Origin: Pleurocapsa sp. PCC 7319
GTDB lineage: Bacteria; Cyanobacteriota; Cyanobacteriia; Cyanobacteriales; Xenococcaceae
DNA length: 64,000 nt
Assembly: GCF_000332195.1 (NCBI RefSeq)
Contig: NZ_KB235922.1
Coordinates: 1,485,902-1,549,901, forward strand
Direction: 5' to 3'
Of the stretch, positions 8,564-17,633 are shown in pieces (the stretch's first letter is position 1; the number at the start of each line of letters is the position of its first letter). The translations under genes were made by a program, and so were the position numbers. The notes beneath the pieces are model-generated. The model searched no databases and was not told the DNA's origin. It saw only the letters and a program-made list of their open reading frames with translations.

Positions 8564-9979
8564 CTAGCTATCAAACCACCAAGGATCGGCAACAGAATTA
8601 GTTTTTGCCAAGAAAGCTTTGTTGCGTAAAAATCGCTTTAAACTGGCTGCTCCCATCCGCGAACCTCCTAAACCAGAGTATTTAAAAGAATTTTTTTCCC
8701 CTTCATAAATTAAAGCGGTAAGTCCTGCGTCATTGATAGATATCGCACCAGCATCTATCTGTCTAGCAACTGCTATAGCTTCTGACTCTTCTGCTGCAAA
8801 TACGGCTGCACTGAGTCCGTAAATTGTGTCATTTGCCAAGTTAATAGCTTCCTCTACAGTCACAAAAGGCATTATGGGCATAATCGGTGCAAATGTCTCT
8901 TCAGTCATCACTTTCATCGAGTGATTTACTTGAGTCAGCACTGTTGGATAACACCACCATCCACCATCTTTCTCTTCTACTGTTCCACCACAGCGTACCA
9001 TCGCTCCTTTAGCGATCGCATCTTGTAAATGTTCGCTGATGATTCCTGCTTGTCTCTCGGCAATGATAGGACCAATTTCACCACTTTCGACTGTCGGATA
9101 AGCTAATTTTAAACTTTTGGCTTTGGTAACTAGCAGATCTACAAATTGCTCAAAAATAGATTCAGCAACGTAAATCCGCTCAAGAGAAAGACATGACTGA
9201 CCAGTATTGACAACTGAACCCCACAAAATTGCTGAGGTAGTTAATTCTAAATTAGCGGAGGAGAGTATGATCGCCGGGTCTTTACCGCCTAATTCCAAAA
9301 AAGCAGGGATAAAGTTTGCTGCTGCTGCTGCTCCGACTTTGCGTCCGGTGGCGACACTACCTGTAAAACAAATTAGATCCACATATTCAATTAAAGAAGC
9401 TCCCGTCTCCCCTCCCCCTTCAATAAAGACTAATATATCTCGCAAATCGGGAACGGTTTTGATTGCCTTCATCAGCGGTGCTATGAAGCGAGGTGCAATC
9501 TCACTAGGTTTAACCATTACGGCACAACCAGCCAGTAATGCAGGTATAGTGTCGATGGTAGATAGTAAAAGAGGAAAATTCCAGGGGCTAATTACCCCAA
9601 CCAAAGAATAGGGAACGAAGGTTTGCTGTAATTTTATGAATGGAATTGCTGTATTTTTTTCCGATTCCTGTAATAATTCAGGAGCTAATTGACACCAGCG
9701 ATCGATACTAGAGAGAAACGAATCAATTTCCAGTGCCGAAATAGATAATCGTCCCGTGTCTTGAACTAAAGCTTCAGTCAGGCGATCGCGCTGAGATAAT
9801 ACGGCTTGTTTCAACTGCTGTAAGGCTTCGATTCGACCTACAATACCAATTTGCTGCCAATGAATTTGTGCTTGACGCAAGTTCAGACATTGCTGTTCAA
9901 GCTGATTCTTAGAGGGGGGGACAATTGTATGGTCAGATATACCAGTACGAGGATTGCGGACTTCTATTGTTTTATTCAT
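8564..9979 (-). CDS. Aldehyde dehydrogenase family protein
   Basis: 471 residues, full length for the NAD(P)-dependent ALDH superfamily. Seen are the N-terminal helical region, PWNFPLLLSTIDTIPALLAG, the cofactor loop FTGSVATGRKVG, general-base Glu in LELGGKDPA, catalytic Cys in NTGQSCLSLER, and the C-terminal EETFAPIMPI. It oxidises an aldehyde to an acid; the substrate is unknown. It is the last gene of a minus-strand operon. Only one base separates it from the nitrilase-like gene before it, and DUF1838 comes first. The tight linkage suggests one pathway. Confidence 0.93.
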   Translation of the reverse strand: MNKTIEVRNPRTGISDHTIVPPSKNQLEQQCLNLRQAQIHWQQIGIVGRIEALQQLKQAVLSQRDRLTEALVQDTGRLSISALEIDSFLSSIDRWCQLAPELLQESEKNTAIPFIKLQQTFVPYSLVGVISPWNFPLLLSTIDTIPALLAGCAVMVKPSEIAPRFIAPLMKAIKTVPDLRDILVFIEGGGETGASLIEYVDLICFTGSVATGRKVGAAAAANFIPAFLELGGKDPAIILSSANLELTTSAILWGSVVNTGQSCLSLERIYVAESIFEQFVDLLVTKAKSLKLAYPTVESGEIGPIIAERQAGIISEHLQDAIAKGAMVRCGGTVEEKDGGWWCYPTVLTQVNHSMKVMTEETFAPIMPIMPFVTVEEAINLANDTIYGLSAAVFAAEESEAIAVARQIDAGAISINDAGLTALIYEGEKNSFKYSGLGGSRMGAASLKRFLRNKAFLAKTNSVADPWWFDS

Positions 9980-9980
9980 C

Positions 9981-11039
9981 TTAAATAATTCCGAGATCGG
10001 TTAAACGGGCGATCGCTTTCTGCTGTGTTTCTAAGAAGTGCTTGCGGTCTATGTTTTTGTCTTGCATAGTATTAGCGGGGTAAAAGTGCGATTGGTTGTA
10101 ACTAGCTGCATAGAGTTCAAATCGCTGACGCGATAGTAAATTATTTAATCCTGGTCGGCGACGGTAACGACGTAATGCAGCTAAGTCAATTTCAGCAAAT
10201 GCTGCCATACTCTCTCCCGTAGATGTTTCTGCTAAAACTAATCCTCGATAGTCAACGATTTGAGAGCCACCATCGGCAGAGGCAATAGGAATCGAGATCT
10301 TATTAATTCCTGCTGTGTTAGTTGATACTACGTAGGCTATATTTTCTACTGCACGGCTAATTTTAGCTGCATCTTTAGGAGATCGTCCTTTGCCATATAT
10401 TTCGGAAGTGGAATGTAAAAAAATCTCTGCTCCACGCATCGCTAGACATCTAGCTACTTCTGGATACAGAATTTCTTCTGAAGCAATAGCTGCTAAATTG
10501 CCTATCTCAGTTTTGGCAACCGGAAAAACTCCCTCCAAACCATAGCAGTCAAGATACTGATCCCAAACATCGTGAGGTGTGGGGGCAAACATAGAGTTCA
10601 ACCGGCGATACCGCAGTACGACTGAGCCACTAGGGTCGATGATAAAGCAGGTTTGAAAGTAAAGTTGCGGAAAATTAGGATCTAATTCGTAAGCATTACC
10701 AGCTAAAAAGATACGATGTTTCTGGGCAATTTGACCAAGTAATTCATATTCAGCACCAGCCATTTCCAAGCAAGCTTTTTGTGCCCATTCAGGAATAGAT
10801 TCTCCCAAAGGAAAACCGGTCAGGAAATATTCTGGTAAAACGATTAACCGGCAGTCGGAACCAATAAAAGCAATACTGGCAGCAATTTGTTTTGCTAAGC
10901 GAGTGATCGTCTTTTGTATCAGAGAAAAAACTTCAGCGCGATCGCTTGCTTGATTAACCGCATGACAAGTTATTTGCAGTGCTAATGCTCGGTAGGAGTC
11001 GATGGAATTAGCGGGAATAGAGTTCACTGTGAGAAACAA
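9981..11039 (-). CDS. Nitrilase-fold (carbon-nitrogen hydrolase) protein with altered catalytic triad
   Basis: 352 residues. The nitrilase-superfamily Glu is present in LIVLPEYFLTGFP. At the Lys motif, normally YRK, the sequence is LRYRRLNSMF, giving Arg. At the Cys motif, normally ICYDxxFPE, it is IASEEILYPEVAR, giving Ser in place of Cys. The rest (LAMRGAEIFLHSTSE, AVENIAYVVSTNTAG, SQIVDYRGLVLAE) follows the family. It may be an inactive relative, or an enzyme with a changed mechanism. The reported start at 11039 is TTG; a GTG at 11027 is equally possible and neither has a clear ribosome site. It sits between DUF1838 and the aldehyde dehydrogenase. Confidence 0.8.
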   Translation of the reverse strand: MFLTVNSIPANSIDSYRALALQITCHAVNQASDRAEVFSLIQKTITRLAKQIAASIAFIGSDCRLIVLPEYFLTGFPLGESIPEWAQKACLEMAGAEYELLGQIAQKHRIFLAGNAYELDPNFPQLYFQTCFIIDPSGSVVLRYRRLNSMFAPTPHDVWDQYLDCYGLEGVFPVAKTEIGNLAAIASEEILYPEVARCLAMRGAEIFLHSTSEIYGKGRSPKDAAKISRAVENIAYVVSTNTAGINKISIPIASADGGSQIVDYRGLVLAETSTGESMAAFAEIDLAALRRYRRRPGLNNLLSRQRFELYAASYNQSHFYPANTMQDKNIDRKHFLETQQKAIARLTDLGII

Positions 11040-11074
11040 ATATCATTATCTGTATGCTAATAGATTAGACGCAT

Positions 11075-11875
11075 TCAAGCAGTTTCTTCGATAGGAAAAA
11101 TTTCTCCCCTTAAATAAGAATCAAAGTGTCGCTTAAAGTATAAGATGCTGGTTGTATTGAGTTCATCACATTCATCTGGGGTGAATTCGTAAATAGGTAA
11201 TTTTTCCCTAACTAACCTAACTAACTTAGGATCGAGTTCCTCAAAAGTTTCTACTCTCGATATAGTAGTTTCGTATCTCAATCGTGCGGGATGACCATAA
11301 CCTAATTTCATCCAGGGCATCCAAGGACAATCTCTCGCCCAAGTCGCCGGAGGAATATTCTCGACTCCAGGACGGGAAAAATTTGAGGTGAAATATTCTA
11401 CCCCTTGAAAAGTTTCTCCAGGGCAATAGTCTCGGAATTTACTCTCTTTGGCTAGAGGATGGGGATATGACAAAGGAATCTCATTAACTTTAGTTATGTA
11501 TCCTTGACCCTGAGGAATAACTATCTTTCTTTCTCGAAGAGAACCCTGTACCATACGGTTGGCGATATGCACTACTGGAACTTCTGGGCTACCATTTTGT
11601 GGTTGCCAATAATGTAAGATTTCTTTGGTTTCTGGATCGCAAAATAAGCCAATCTCTCTATTGAGTCGATATCCAACTTCCCCATATTCAGGATCGGATT
11701 TAAGCAAGATTTTGGTGGCGTTCATGCCAATAATCGAGAATAACTTTTCCTTGGGTTTGCCTGGGGCTTCAATCCACCAAATATCTCCCTGCCAACTATA
11801 GTAAAGCTGCTTGCCATGGTTATCTCGGTAGAAATTTAAACGGCTAAATTCGTAGTCTGTTGAATAATCTGGCAT
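11075..11875 (-). CDS. DUF1838 family protein
   Basis: 266 residues from the ATG at 11875, chosen because GGAG lies eight bases before it. In-frame Met codons up to 11908 are poorer. It resembles the DUF1838 family of bacteria and fungi, with Trp-rich segments YYSWQGDIWWIEAPGKP, HYWQPQNGSPEVPVVHI and ARDCPWMPWMKLGYGHPARL. No catalytic motif is obvious. It heads the operon with the nitrilase-like and aldehyde dehydrogenase genes, and is divergent from the membrane protein at 12002. A role in the same small-molecule pathway is inferred only from position. Confidence 0.7.
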   Translation of the reverse strand: MPDYSTDYEFSRLNFYRDNHGKQLYYSWQGDIWWIEAPGKPKEKLFSIIGMNATKILLKSDPEYGEVGYRLNREIGLFCDPETKEILHYWQPQNGSPEVPVVHIANRMVQGSLRERKIVIPQGQGYITKVNEIPLSYPHPLAKESKFRDYCPGETFQGVEYFTSNFSRPGVENIPPATWARDCPWMPWMKLGYGHPARLRYETTISRVETFEELDPKLVRLVREKLPIYEFTPDECDELNTTSILYFKRHFDSYLRGEIFPIEETA

Positions 11876-12001
11876 TTTTAACTCCATTGGAAACTTATAC
11901 ATATACATCTCATCATTAGTTGAAATTTGCAGTATTAATTATTAAAAAATACTCAACAATCTGCTAGGAATAAAGAAGGAAGTTATTGCTAAACAGAGAT
12001 A

Positions 12002-13207
12002 GTGTTAGATTTACTGCTGGTTATTGCCCTAGGATTTTTAGGAAGTTTTGGTCATTGTGTGGGTATGTGTGGACCTTTGACGGTAGCTTTTGCTCTGTCT
12101 CAGGAAAACCATCCCCAGCCAAAAAATAGCTGGCGGTTTCATCTTCTCTTAAATATTGGCAGAATTATTAGTTACACTCTTGTTGGAGCAGCTTTAGGCG
12201 GTTTAGGTTCGACTGTGATTGCTAGTGGACAATTAGCAGGAATAGGGAGTGAGCTGCGGCAGATCATGGCAATTATTACTAGCATAATGCTGATTTGGTT
12301 TGGTTTAGGACAAATTAAACCAAACTGGCTGCCTCGCTTACCTTTTTTGCATCCTTTGCAGGGAGCTATCCACAATCGATTGAATACAGGCATGGATCGA
12401 CTTTCAGCTCAACAACAATGGTGGACACCTGCTTTACTTGGGAGTATTTGGGGCTTAATTCCCTGTGGTTTTCTATATGCAGCTCAGCTAAAAGCTGTAG
12501 AAACAGGAGATTTAATCATTGGTGCCTTAACCATGCTCTGTTTCGGCATCGGGACAATGCCTACGATGTTAGGGGTAGGAATATCTGCTTCGAGGTTAAG
12601 CGCAGATAAGCGTAGTCAGCTATTTCGCCTCGGTGGCTGGATTACTATTAGTATCGGTATCCTAACTCTCTTACGGACAGATGCCATGATAGATTACACA
12701 GGTCATGGTGCCTTGATTTTATTGATGTTAGCTTTGGTTGCTCGTCCGATTAGTTGCGTTTGGGCTGCACCACTTCATTATCGTCGTGTAATTGGTGTGG
12801 GTTCTTTTATTCTGGCTTTGGCGCATACCGCCCATATGTTAGATCATTCTTTAAACTGGAATCTCGATGCGATCGCTTTTATGTTACCTCAACATCGTCT
12901 TGGTATGGCTGGGGGGTTCTTAAGTCTATTTTTAATGTTTCCTGCGGCAATTACCAGTACCGATCGCTTACAGAAAAATCTCGGTCAACGCTGGCGTAAA
13001 ATTCATCTTTTAACTGTTCCTGCCTTCGTATTTGCTGTTAGTCATACAGTTTTATTAGGCTCGCATTATTTGGGAGATTTTCAACTAAGCTTCGGCAGTA
13101 AGTTGCGAGTAGGGATAGTTATTTTGGTAAGCAGTTTAATTTTAATCCTGCGATCGCCCTTATTTGCCAAGGTTTTGGGGAAATGGTACGTTCCACCTAA
13201 AAATTAA
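12002..13207 (+). CDS. TauE/SafE (UreH-type) membrane protein with C-terminal ferric-reductase-like region
   Basis: 401 residues, with a GTG start. The N-terminal half matches the sulfite-exporter TauE/SafE or UreH_2 group, which is related to DsbD/CcdA: GFLGSFGHCVGMCGPLTVAF with a Cys pair, GRIISYTLVGAALG, and GSIWGLIPCGFLYAA with a further Cys. The C-terminal half (from about 230) has five or six membrane segments with His residues (ALAHTAHMLDHSLNW; IHLLTVPAFVFAVSHT), like the YedZ/MsrQ ferric-reductase-like fold. It is likely an inner-membrane metal, sulfur or redox carrier. It is divergent from the DUF1838 operon, about 126 bases apart. Confidence 0.75.
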   Translation: MLDLLLVIALGFLGSFGHCVGMCGPLTVAFALSQENHPQPKNSWRFHLLLNIGRIISYTLVGAALGGLGSTVIASGQLAGIGSELRQIMAIITSIMLIWFGLGQIKPNWLPRLPFLHPLQGAIHNRLNTGMDRLSAQQQWWTPALLGSIWGLIPCGFLYAAQLKAVETGDLIIGALTMLCFGIGTMPTMLGVGISASRLSADKRSQLFRLGGWITISIGILTLLRTDAMIDYTGHGALILLMLALVARPISCVWAAPLHYRRVIGVGSFILALAHTAHMLDHSLNWNLDAIAFMLPQHRLGMAGGFLSLFLMFPAAITSTDRLQKNLGQRWRKIHLLTVPAFVFAVSHTVLLGSHYLGDFQLSFGSKLRVGIVILVSSLILILRSPLFAKVLGKWYVPPKN

Positions 13208-13390
13208 TATTATTCGATTAGCTGGCTAACGAGAGATCGCGCTTGGGATAATTATTTAACAGCAGCAGTAGCTCGATACAAAAATGGTATTTTGCAGTAT
13301 TAGTAACCAAATTGAGACGATTATATAACTTTGGTTGTAGAGAAATATACTTAATGATTCGGCAAAAGTTAGATAGTCTTTCTATCTTTC

Positions 13391-13452
13391 GTTAAGGATA
13401 GTTCAAGACGTTTTTCAGATGTTTGTTGTGTTTTCAATCCCTAAGATAAAGA
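13391..13452 (+). promoter_or_regulatory. Tandem 11-bp direct-repeat operator plus -10-like box (copy 2)
   Basis: AGACGTTTTTC followed directly by AGATGTTTGTT, with the -10-like TAAGAT at 13442-13447, 26 bp after the CAGATG core. This is the same order and spacing as at 3939-4006. Flanking bases (GTTAAGG before; TTCAATCC before the box) are also related. The metalloprotease ATG is about 80 bp downstream. The remaining 13208-13390 gap holds nothing recognised. Confidence 0.55.
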
Positions 13453-13529
13453 CAGTGTTTAAGAGAACGAGCAAGCTTATTGTTCTTGATTGACATCTAA
13501 ATAAATAACCAATTGACAACTAATCCAAA

Positions 13530-14768
13530 ATGACTCAACAACATCAAGCAATCAAAAATTTTAACTGGTTTGACGACTCAGAAATAGCAACAAGCTCACT
13601 ATACTCCGAGTCGTTGGCTCTAAATGCTGATGGTAGCGATTCAGCTGAAAACAGTGAACCAATATTACAGACAGCAGAAGCTGAAACACCTTTAACCAAT
13701 ACAATCACGGTAGGCAATCCTGAGGGAACTCAGTTTACTTTTAATTATGCCGAAGATACTCCCCAAGAAGTTATTGATGGAGTCACAGAAGCTGCGGACT
13801 ATTGGTCATCATTTTTATTAGATGATGTAGATCTGCAGTTCGACTTTACCTTTACACCAGGTGAACCAAACAATTTAGGAGGAACTGCGTCGACTTCTGT
13901 GCAACTCCCCTACACTGAGGTAAATCAGGCTTTAGCTGACGACATTACCTCACCTGATGACCAAACCGCAGTTACTTATCTTCCAGAAGGTAGTGTACCT
14001 TTTTTAATTAACAATACTAGTGAAAATAACGGCAGCGATACTCCTTATCTGGATAATAATGCTGGTTTGAACAATTCAACTATTGAGTTAACTACAGCTA
14101 ATGCTAAAGCTTTGGGTTTTAGTTCAGAATATATTGCTGAGGCTATGGAAGATACTCCAGAGGAGAATGTAGATGCCAAAATAAACTTTAGCAGCAATAT
14201 TGCTTGGGATTTTGATGCTAGTGACGGCATTGCTCCTGACGCCCATGATTTTACTGGCGTAGTATTTCATGAAATTGGTCACGCTTTGGGATTTACAAGT
14301 TCTGCTAATTACCTAGATCTGTATGCGAATAAAAGTTTAAATGAGTTAAGCGAAACTTTAGGTGTAGACATCCCTACATTAATTGCTGAGGCAAACGAAG
14401 ACGGTATTGAAGGTATTGATGATGGAGAAGACATCGTCGATCAATTTATTTCGGACAATGAATATATTCCCTCGTCGCTAGATTTATTCCGCTTTTCTCC
14501 TGAGAGCTTTGTCCAGGGTGCAAGAGATTTTACGACAGGTATCCTTGAAGATAAATATTTCTCTATTGATGGAGGTCAAACTCGAATCGCATCTCTTTCT
14601 ACGGGGGTATATACAGGCGATGGCGAGCAGCTTTCTCATTGGCAAGACAATTTAGGAGATAATCCAAATATTGGCATCCTCGATCCCACTGGTGATACTG
14701 GAGAATTCCTGGAGTTCACGAATAACGATTTACTTGCGTTTGATGTGATTGGTTGGGACTTGGCTTAA
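13530..14768 (+). CDS. NF038122-type zinc metalloprotease (HExxH)
   Basis: 412 residues. Residues 1-57 are an acidic leader (MTQQHQAIKNFNWFDDSEIA...) without a Sec signal. From about residue 60 the sequence matches a cyanobacterial and bacterial metalloprotease group. It shows the zinc motif VVFHEIGHALGF (HExxHxxG, metzincin-like) and the downstream ISIDGG/SLSTGVYTGDGEQLSHW and DLLAFDVIGWDLA segments that end this family. It is likely an extracellular peptidase. The parvulin-like gene 57 bases later could help fold or export it. The upstream direct-repeat promoter links its regulation to the AraC operon at 4068-4841. Confidence 0.85.
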   Translation: MTQQHQAIKNFNWFDDSEIATSSLYSESLALNADGSDSAENSEPILQTAEAETPLTNTITVGNPEGTQFTFNYAEDTPQEVIDGVTEAADYWSSFLLDDVDLQFDFTFTPGEPNNLGGTASTSVQLPYTEVNQALADDITSPDDQTAVTYLPEGSVPFLINNTSENNGSDTPYLDNNAGLNNSTIELTTANAKALGFSSEYIAEAMEDTPEENVDAKINFSSNIAWDFDASDGIAPDAHDFTGVVFHEIGHALGFTSSANYLDLYANKSLNELSETLGVDIPTLIAEANEDGIEGIDDGEDIVDQFISDNEYIPSSLDLFRFSPESFVQGARDFTTGILEDKYFSIDGGQTRIASLSTGVYTGDGEQLSHWQDNLGDNPNIGILDPTGDTGEFLEFTNNDLLAFDVIGWDLA

Positions 14769-14769
14769 G

Positions 14770-14818
14770 AAGTAGTGAGTAGTCCCGTCTTCGCGGGATC
14801 GAGATGAGTAGTGAGTGG
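14770..14818. repeat. Short direct repeats flanking a small hairpin
   Basis: GTAGTGAGT occurs on each side of a 5-bp stem (TCCCG, loop TCTTCG, CGGGA) in the gap between the metalloprotease and the isomerase. It looks like a small REP-like or junk repeat. There is no T-run, so a classical terminator is not supported. Confidence 0.35.
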
Positions 14819-14825
14819 AGCAACT

Positions 14826-15557
14826 ATGAAGACAATTATTAGAAGTATCGATCGCGTTATTACTGCCGAAGAGATTATTCCTCTATTGAATAAATACGGG
14901 ATGCTGTCACGGTTGGCTTATGAAGATATCATTGATCGAGCGATCTCCCAGATTGAATGCACTCCCCAAGAAATAGCGATCGCTTCTGGGTTATGGCAAC
15001 ATCAACAAAATAAATCAAAAACTTCCTCTGTAAACAAAGAAGAGTTTCTAGCATCAGCTATCAGAAACTTCAAGATTGAAAAATTTAAGCAACAAAATTT
15101 TAGCGATCAGATACCTGCCTATTTTGCTCGTCAAAAAAAGCAACTAGATCAGGTAGTTTATTCAATCGTTAAGACGAAAACAAAGGAAATCGCTAGAGAA
15201 ATGCACTTTCGCTTAATTGAAGCAGAACAGACTTTTACTGAGTTAGCACAAGAATGTAGGGAAAATCCCCAGATTAAAGCTAGTGAAGCTATTGGCTGGG
15301 TAGAATTGGGAACTCTCTCACCTTTAATAGCACAACAGCTATCTACCCTCCCAGCCAATTCTATTTCTTCTCCTATCCTCATTGGGGAATGGTATGTGAT
15401 CTTGCGTCTGGACAAATATGTTTCCGCACAATGCGATCGCGCTGTGCAGAAGCGTCTGAGGGATGAACTATTTAACCAGTGGATGCAACAACAACTAATG
15501 AAACAAAAATATCACCTAGAGAATACTACTTGCGCTGCGCGATGTAGTAAAGAATGA
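14826..15557 (+). CDS. Parvulin-like peptidylprolyl isomerase
   Basis: About 243 residues from ATG 14826 (GGAG nine bases upstream); a weaker in-frame start lies five codons earlier. An N-terminal helical part (residues 1-115) is followed by a PpiC/rotamase-like domain at about 125-205: MHFRLIEAEQTFTELAQECR, IGWVELGTLSPLIAQQLSTL, and GEWYVILRLDKYV. In cyanobacteria this group is commonly found near type I secretion and bacteriocin-type ABC transporters. Here it follows the metalloprotease, which fits a chaperone role in maturation or export. It lacks a signal peptide and is likely cytoplasmic or inner-face associated. Confidence 0.7.
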   Translation: MKTIIRSIDRVITAEEIIPLLNKYGMLSRLAYEDIIDRAISQIECTPQEIAIASGLWQHQQNKSKTSSVNKEEFLASAIRNFKIEKFKQQNFSDQIPAYFARQKKQLDQVVYSIVKTKTKEIAREMHFRLIEAEQTFTELAQECRENPQIKASEAIGWVELGTLSPLIAQQLSTLPANSISSPILIGEWYVILRLDKYVSAQCDRAVQKRLRDELFNQWMQQQLMKQKYHLENTTCAARCSKE

Positions 15558-15698
15558 CGATAAACTAAAGCAGACATATCTTTGACATAACCATCACCAA
15601 TAACGCTAGCAACGTGATAACCTCAGACTTTACAGGTGCTTAATACCATTCTTTCCCGGCGATATATGTCCCATTCAAAAGTAGCAGATACCAAGAAC
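15558..15698. other. Short degenerate stretch without a recognised gene
   Basis: The minus strand gives a short protein-like stretch (STCKV, stop, GYHVASVIGDGYVKDMSAL) interrupted by a stop, perhaps a gene scrap. Nothing can be named. It borders the truncated toxin-antitoxin copy. Confidence 0.3.
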
Positions 15699-16025
15699 TG
15701 GCTCTCGGATTACAGTTGAATATATTGTCAATGAAATTAAAGCAGGTGTTACTCCAGAAGAAATCTTAGAAGATAAACCTCATTTAACTCTTGCTGGCAT
15801 CTATACTGCGATCGCATATTATTATGCTAATAAAGAATTACTAGATACTGAATTTGCTGAATATGATCGAGAATGCGATCGATTGATAGCAGAATATACA
15901 ACAGGTAAATAGTTGTGAGCCGAATTTGCCTTTATCTAGATGAAGATACGATTAAAAATGCATTAGTTAAAGCTCTGCGAAATGCCGATCTCGATGTAAT
16001 GACTGTAGCTGATGTAGTACCCTAA
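15699..16025 (+). pseudogene. Truncated second copy of the DUF433 antitoxin / DUF5615 toxin pair
   Basis: About 318 bp (15699-16017) match 20271-20589 with only about six differences. The copy has lost the first third of the antitoxin gene. It keeps the antitoxin C-terminus, with its stop overlapping the toxin region exactly as in the intact locus, and the toxin GTG at 15915. The toxin part runs into foreign sequence after about 35 codons (MSRICLYLDEDTIKNALVKA..., stop at 16025). It is a recent partial duplication lying outside the integrated element that holds the intact pair. Confidence 0.85.
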
Positions 16026-16039
16026 CAAGTTTGAATTGA

Positions 16040-16158
16040 GGGGTTTAACTAAAAACTCTTTAGTCTGATAATCTAGCGCCCCAAAATAGGTTTGTAGCTT
16101 TCATTGGTCATTGGCACTTCTACTCTTTCATCTGTTCGACCCCAGATATAACAATACG
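16040..16158 (-). pseudogene. IS630-family transposase remnant
   Basis: The minus strand reads YCYIWGRTDERVEVPMTNE and, in a shifted frame, YFGALDYQTKEFLVKP. This is the DDE_3 core of an IS630-type transposase of a different subgroup from the element at 16675. It is frameshifted and missing both ends. It abuts the truncated toxin-antitoxin copy. From 16159 to about 16430 nothing else is recognised. Confidence 0.7.
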
Positions 16159-16674
16159 AACTTATATTAGGACACTCGTTACTCGTTACTAGTTACTTAC
16201 GAGCAATCAAATAAACTTGTCCTAACGTAACTTTGTACGGCTATATAATCACAAAGGTCTCCCCACAGGAGATGACATTCATCTATTACCTAATTTTGGT
16301 TGTAATATTCTTCTACCCTGTATTACATGGCTGACCCTATTCTTTAATAGTTCTTCTTTGGCGATCGCAGGTATGTTTTTTTCACAAATCAAATCCGATT
16401 GCTATATCATTGATCACCGAAAATTTGGGTCTGAAGCCCTGTCCTTCTTGCTCAATAAGCTCAACGGGGGGAACCCCCGCAACGCTTTTTCGCGCTTTTA
16501 GGACGGCTTTATATTTCTTGGTATTCATATGTGATATAATTAATCGTATGAAACAAGTATTGACAATTGTTTGCAAACTCAACCCTTCTAATGAAGTGAT
16601 TCAAAAAATTGAATCTACATTAAAGGCGTTTGCTAATGCTTGTAACTATGCCAATCAAACTGTAAAGCCAACTA

Positions 16675-17633
16675 TAGCTAACTGAAATAAGTTTGAATCG
16701 CTGAAGAATTAAAGCTAAATTGGGATAATAACCCTTAAACAATCGAAAATAAAACCTAAAAATGGCATATTCTTTAGATATGCGGCAACGTGCATTAGAC
16801 CTGTTAGAAGAAGGCAAAAGCAAAACAGAAATATCAAGAATGCTTGGAGCTAGTAGAACAAGTATTCTTCGATGGGAAAAAAGAGCCTTAAGAGGAGAGC
16901 TTGCAGCTATTTACCCCAAAAAAAGAGGTGGGTTTAGAGTAGATGATGAAAAATTAAAAGCTTATGTCGCATTAAATCCCGATGCCTATCAAGCAGAAAT
17001 AGCAGAAGCGATTAGAGCCAAAGAAAATACCGTATGTCGAGCACTTAAAAGATTGAAGATTAGTCGAAAAAAAAGACACCGCAGTACCGAGAACGGGACC
17101 AACAAAGGCGAAACGATTATTTAAAAGAGATAGAACAGTATCCCGAACAACAGAGAGTTTATCTAGATGAGAGTGGGCTATGTCATCGTTTGCAAAGAAC
17201 TCATGGCTATGCTCTCAAGGGAGAAAAAGTACACGGTCTAACTGATGGCAAAAGACAGGGTAGAACCAATATCATTGGGGCTTGGTCAACAGATAATAAA
17301 CTTTTTGCCACAAACACTTATGACCATACTGTCAACAAGAAGGTTTTTATGGATTGGATTAAATCTCACCTTCAGGGACATCTCACTCATGGGATGGTTG
17401 TTATCATGGATAATGCTCCTTGGCATCGGGGAAATGACATCAAAAATCTCATTGAAAGTACTGGTGCCCAACTGATAAATCTTCCCCCCTATTCTCCAGA
17501 TCTAAACCCCATCGAACATGCATGGGCTAATCTCAAACATTATGTCAAATCCGCAAAAAAAGACTTTGAGCACTTCTCTGATAATTTGGCTGCACAGCTA
17601 AATAAAATGAATCATTCTAAAATCAGTTAGCTA
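16675..17633 (+). mobile_element. Complete IS630-family insertion sequence (959 bp)
   Basis: The ends are imperfect inverted repeats: TAGCTAACTGA at 16675 and its complement ending at 17633, with about 18 of the first 25 bases matching. It is flanked by the TA target duplication typical of IS630/Tc1 (16673-16674 and 17634-17635). Removing it restores the tnpB reading frame exactly, which fixes the boundaries. Confidence 0.9.
16762..17630 (+). CDS. IS630-family transposase, probably made by -1 ribosomal frameshifting
   Basis: The first frame (16762-17124, 120 aa) gives the HTH region MAYSLDMRQRALDLLEEGKS and a second helix pair. The second frame, open to 17630, gives the DDE_3 catalytic domain: VYLDESG, VVIMDNAPWH and PYSPDLNPIEHAWANLK, with all three acidic residues present. 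The frames overlap at a run of eight A (17067-17074) before G. A -1 slip there yields KKKTPQYRERDQQRRN leading into the catalytic part. This is a usual expression mode for the family. The element could be active. Confidence 0.87.

Noticed and set aside
16382-16582. 66-codon minus-strand frame upstream of tnpB
   Set aside because: It lies across the palindrome-rich left end of the tnpB element and shows no transposase motif; treated as non-coding element end.
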